A stretch of 64,000 bases of DNA from Streptomyces fuscichromogenes (GTDB lineage Bacteria > Actinomycetota > Actinomycetes > Streptomycetales > Streptomycetaceae), in the NCBI RefSeq assembly GCF_014645815.1, contig NZ_BMML01000002.1, positions 1 through 64,000 of the forward strand, in the 5' to 3' direction. Each line of letters begins with the position of its first letter. Position 1 is the first letter of the stretch. Below are positions 62,066 through 64,000 of this stretch, piece after piece. The position numbers and the translations under genes are program-made. The notes under the pieces are model-generated. The model worked only from the letters and a program-made list of their open reading frames with translations. It made no database searches and was not told the DNA's origin.

Positions 62066-62914
62066 ATGATCACAGTGACGGGCGCGACCGGCAACATCGG
62101 CCGGACGCTGACGGACCTGCTGGTGGACGCGGGCGAGGACGTGGTGGCGGTGTCCCGGCACCCCCGGCAGGCGGCCGGGGGGCGGCCCGGTCTCCGATGG
62201 GCCGAGGGCCATGTCGGTGACGCGGCGAGCATGCGGGCGCCCCTGGCCGGCGCCCGCGCCCTCTTCATCGTCCTGGGCGGCGAGCTCAACGCCCACGGCG
62301 AGAACCCGGAGTCGCTGCTCCGGGCGGCCGCGGACGCCGGTGTCGAACGGGTCGTCCTGGTCTCCTCCCAGGTCGGCGCGACCCGCCCGGAGGCGCCCTC
62401 GCACGCCCGGCTGCGCGCGTTCGAGGCGGCGGTACGCGCGTCGGGCCTCGACTTCACGATCCTGCGTCCTGGCGGCTTCGCCTCCAACGCCTTCGCCTGG
62501 GCCGACACGATCCGCACCAAGCGCACGGTCTTCGCCCCGTTCGCCGACGTGGCCCTCCCGGTCGTCGACCCCGCGGACATCGCGGCGGTGGCGGCGAAGG
62601 CGCTCCGCGAGAACGGCCACGGGGGCCGCGTCCACGAGCTGACGGGCCCGGAGCTCATCAGCCCGCGTCAGCAGACGGCGGCCATCTCCGCGGCGCTGGG
62701 CGAGGAGGTGACGTTCGTGGAACTCTCCCGAGAGGAGGCGTACGAGGTCATGTCCCGCTTCATGCCGCGGGAGGCGGCCGCGGGCACGCTGGACGTCCTG
62801 GGGGCACCGCTCCCCGCGGAGCTCAGGATCAGCCCCGACGTGGAGACGGCACTGGGGAGGCCGGCGGGCGGGTTCGGCGGATGGGTGAGGCGGAACCTGC
62901 CGGCGTTCCGGTAG
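62066..62914 (+). CDS. NmrA/SDR-type NAD(P)-binding reductase
   Basis: Rossmann-fold protein of 282 residues. MITVTGATGNIGRTLTDLLV is the nucleotide-binding loop at the N-terminus. GVERVVLVSSQVGAT, LDFTILRPGGFASN and the C-terminal PADIAAVAAKALREN are typical of the NmrA/quinone-reductase-like atypical SDR group. Such genes are often induced by electrophiles through a divergent TetR, as seen here. ATG 62066 follows AGGGGG by 7 nt. The GC-rich tail after the stop (62918-63010) carries repeats of GTGCGCCCGGG. Confidence 0.87.
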   Translation: MITVTGATGNIGRTLTDLLVDAGEDVVAVSRHPRQAAGGRPGLRWAEGHVGDAASMRAPLAGARALFIVLGGELNAHGENPESLLRAAADAGVERVVLVSSQVGATRPEAPSHARLRAFEAAVRASGLDFTILRPGGFASNAFAWADTIRTKRTVFAPFADVALPVVDPADIAAVAAKALRENGHGGRVHELTGPELISPRQQTAAISAALGEEVTFVELSREEAYEVMSRFMPREAAAGTLDVLGAPLPAELRISPDVETALGRPAGGFGGWVRRNLPAFR

Positions 62915-63021
62915 CGGGTGCGTCGGGTGCGCTGGGTGCCCCGTGCGCCCGGGACTCCGTGCGCCCGGGTGTCCCGTGCGCACTGGGCACCCGTGCGCCC
63001 GGCTTCCCGGGCCTCACCCCT

Positions 63022-64000
63022 TCACAGCGCGGCCCGTACCGCCTCGACGAGCGTGGCCGCCCGGGTGTCCTCCGTCCCCTCGACGATGCTGTTCATGACG
63101 TACGCGAACGCGATGCCGTGCTCGGGGTCGGCGAAGCCCAGCGATCCGCCGCGGCCGGGGTGGCCGAAGGCGCGGGGACCGGTCAGGGGGTTGGTGTCGA
63201 CCGGCAGCATGTACCCGGAGGCGTACCGGACCGGGAACATGATGACCTTGTCCACCCCGGCGGCCTGCTCCGCGGTCGCCGACGCGAGCGTCTCCGGGCT
63301 GAACAGCCGTACCCCGTCCACGTCCCCGATCAGCGCGGCGTACATCCGCGCGAGGCCCCGCGCGGTGCCGATCCCGTTGGAGGCGGGCAGCTCCGCGGCC
63401 TGCACCTCGGCCGAGTTGAAGTCGATCTCGGCGGGGTCGGTGACGGTGAACGCCCTGTTGCTCAGCGACCGCGGATCCTGGAGCGCGGCGACGAACTCCC
63501 GCACCTCCGGCGGCACGAGATCCAGCGGTACGGTGCTCAGGTCGACCTCCGGCTTCGGGTACACCATCCGGCTGACCCGCCCGCGCTCGGCCGCCGGCAG
63601 CCCGATGAAGAAGTCGAGGCCCAGCGGCCCGGCGACCTCCTCGGCGAAGAACCGTCCGGGGGTGCGCCCGGAGACCCGCCGGACGACCTCGCCCACCAGC
63701 CACCCGAACGTCCGCCCGTGATACCCGTGCGCGGTCCCCGGCTCCCATGCAGGCCGCTGTACGGCGAGGGCGTCGGCCATCGGCCGCCAGCGCAGCGCCT
63801 CGTCCAGCGGTACCGGCGGTTCGACCGTGACCACCCCGGCCCGGTGCGACAGCAGCCACCGCACCGGAATCCCGGCCTTCCCCTCGGCCCCGAACTCGGG
63901 CCAGTAGTCGGCCACCGGCGCATCGAGGTCCAACTCACCGCGCTGGGCCAGCAGATGGGCCACGGTGGCGGTGACGCCCTTGGTCGCCGAGTACACGAGC
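63022..64000 (-). CDS. Serine hydrolase, beta-lactamase family (5' end outside window)
   Basis: At least 326 residues; the frame is open at the window edge and the N-terminus is missing. The class C beta-lactamase-like fold has SxxK at the very start (SATKGVTATVAHLL), a YHG/Tyr loop in GTAHGYHGRTFGWLVGEVVR, and the C-terminal GHPGRGGSLGFADPEHGIAF. Relatives are mostly esterases or peptidases (EstB-like) rather than true beta-lactamases. No signal peptide can be judged. Substrate unknown. Confidence 0.87.
   Translation of the reverse strand, partial: LVYSATKGVTATVAHLLAQRGELDLDAPVADYWPEFGAEGKAGIPVRWLLSHRAGVVTVEPPVPLDEALRWRPMADALAVQRPAWEPGTAHGYHGRTFGWLVGEVVRRVSGRTPGRFFAEEVAGPLGLDFFIGLPAAERGRVSRMVYPKPEVDLSTVPLDLVPPEVREFVAALQDPRSLSNRAFTVTDPAEIDFNSAEVQAAELPASNGIGTARGLARMYAALIGDVDGVRLFSPETLASATAEQAAGVDKVIMFPVRYASGYMLPVDTNPLTGPRAFGHPGRGGSLGFADPEHGIAFAYVMNSIVEGTEDTRAATLVEAVRAAL

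Overview
The window is high-GC actinobacterial chromosome with strong G/C bias at third codon positions, GTG starts and many leaderless promoters. The gene content points to Streptomyces: the sporulation gene ssgG, a DasR-type GlcNAc PTS locus, two RDD proteins and secreted M6 and S53 proteases. From memory, the order resembles the S. coelicolor SCO2897-SCO2940 neighbourhood. It is mostly a conserved core region with small accessory or decayed patches. I see no phage, no CRISPR array, no insertion sequence and no large biosynthetic cluster.

Layout. 1-4320: truncated MFS exporter, DExH helicase, IclR regulator. 4662-10682: amino-acid permease, M20 deacylase, PucR regulator, COG3375 GNAT protein and an N-succinylamino-acid racemase; together these look like the pathway that irreversibly converts D- to L-amino acids. 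10758-12437: Lon-like protease, then an ArsR gene with a 58-residue partner. 12517-14268: Lrp/AsnC regulator divergent from hpd (tyrosine catabolism). 14363-18657: beta-propeller protein, TPR protein, FAD-linked oxidase, ssgG. 18891-24742: two RDD proteins, a small membrane protein, a secreted M6 protease and a small unknown protein. 24757-25262: tandem array of about 148-bp noncoding units.

25283-42396 holds a block whose order parallels mycobacteria: pncA, pncB, clpS, DUF2017, a permease, mec, a Cys-containing leader peptide, cysO, cysM, S53 protease, lipoprotein, membrane-tethered PemK/MazF-like protein, Rv1339-like metallo-beta-lactamase-fold protein, nagE2/nagE1/nagF with DasR-like operators, rph, lipoprotein, rdgB and tRNA-Leu(UAG). 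An HNH endonuclease gene with repeated D-x-S-H-F modules sits directly against this tRNA.

43611-64000: bcp peroxiredoxin, DUF3618, GroES-like protein, class A penicillin-binding protein, a three-gene ABC-2 exporter, DUF1707 protein, a surface repeat-domain protein, DUF445 protein, MFS transporter, a Tat-exported alginate-lyase-like protein with an LAxTG sorting signal, a small membrane protein divergent from a DJ-1/AraC regulator, an SNF2 helicase pseudogene that lost its Walker-A lobe, a small membrane protein, a TetR/NmrA divergent pair with visible operators, and a serine hydrolase cut by the window end.

The most interesting items are the leaderless Cys leader peptide ahead of cysO-cysM, the D-to-L amino-acid module, the HNH gene abutting tRNA-Leu, the noncoding repeat family (array plus dispersed copies), and several strong palindromes with no assigned regulator.
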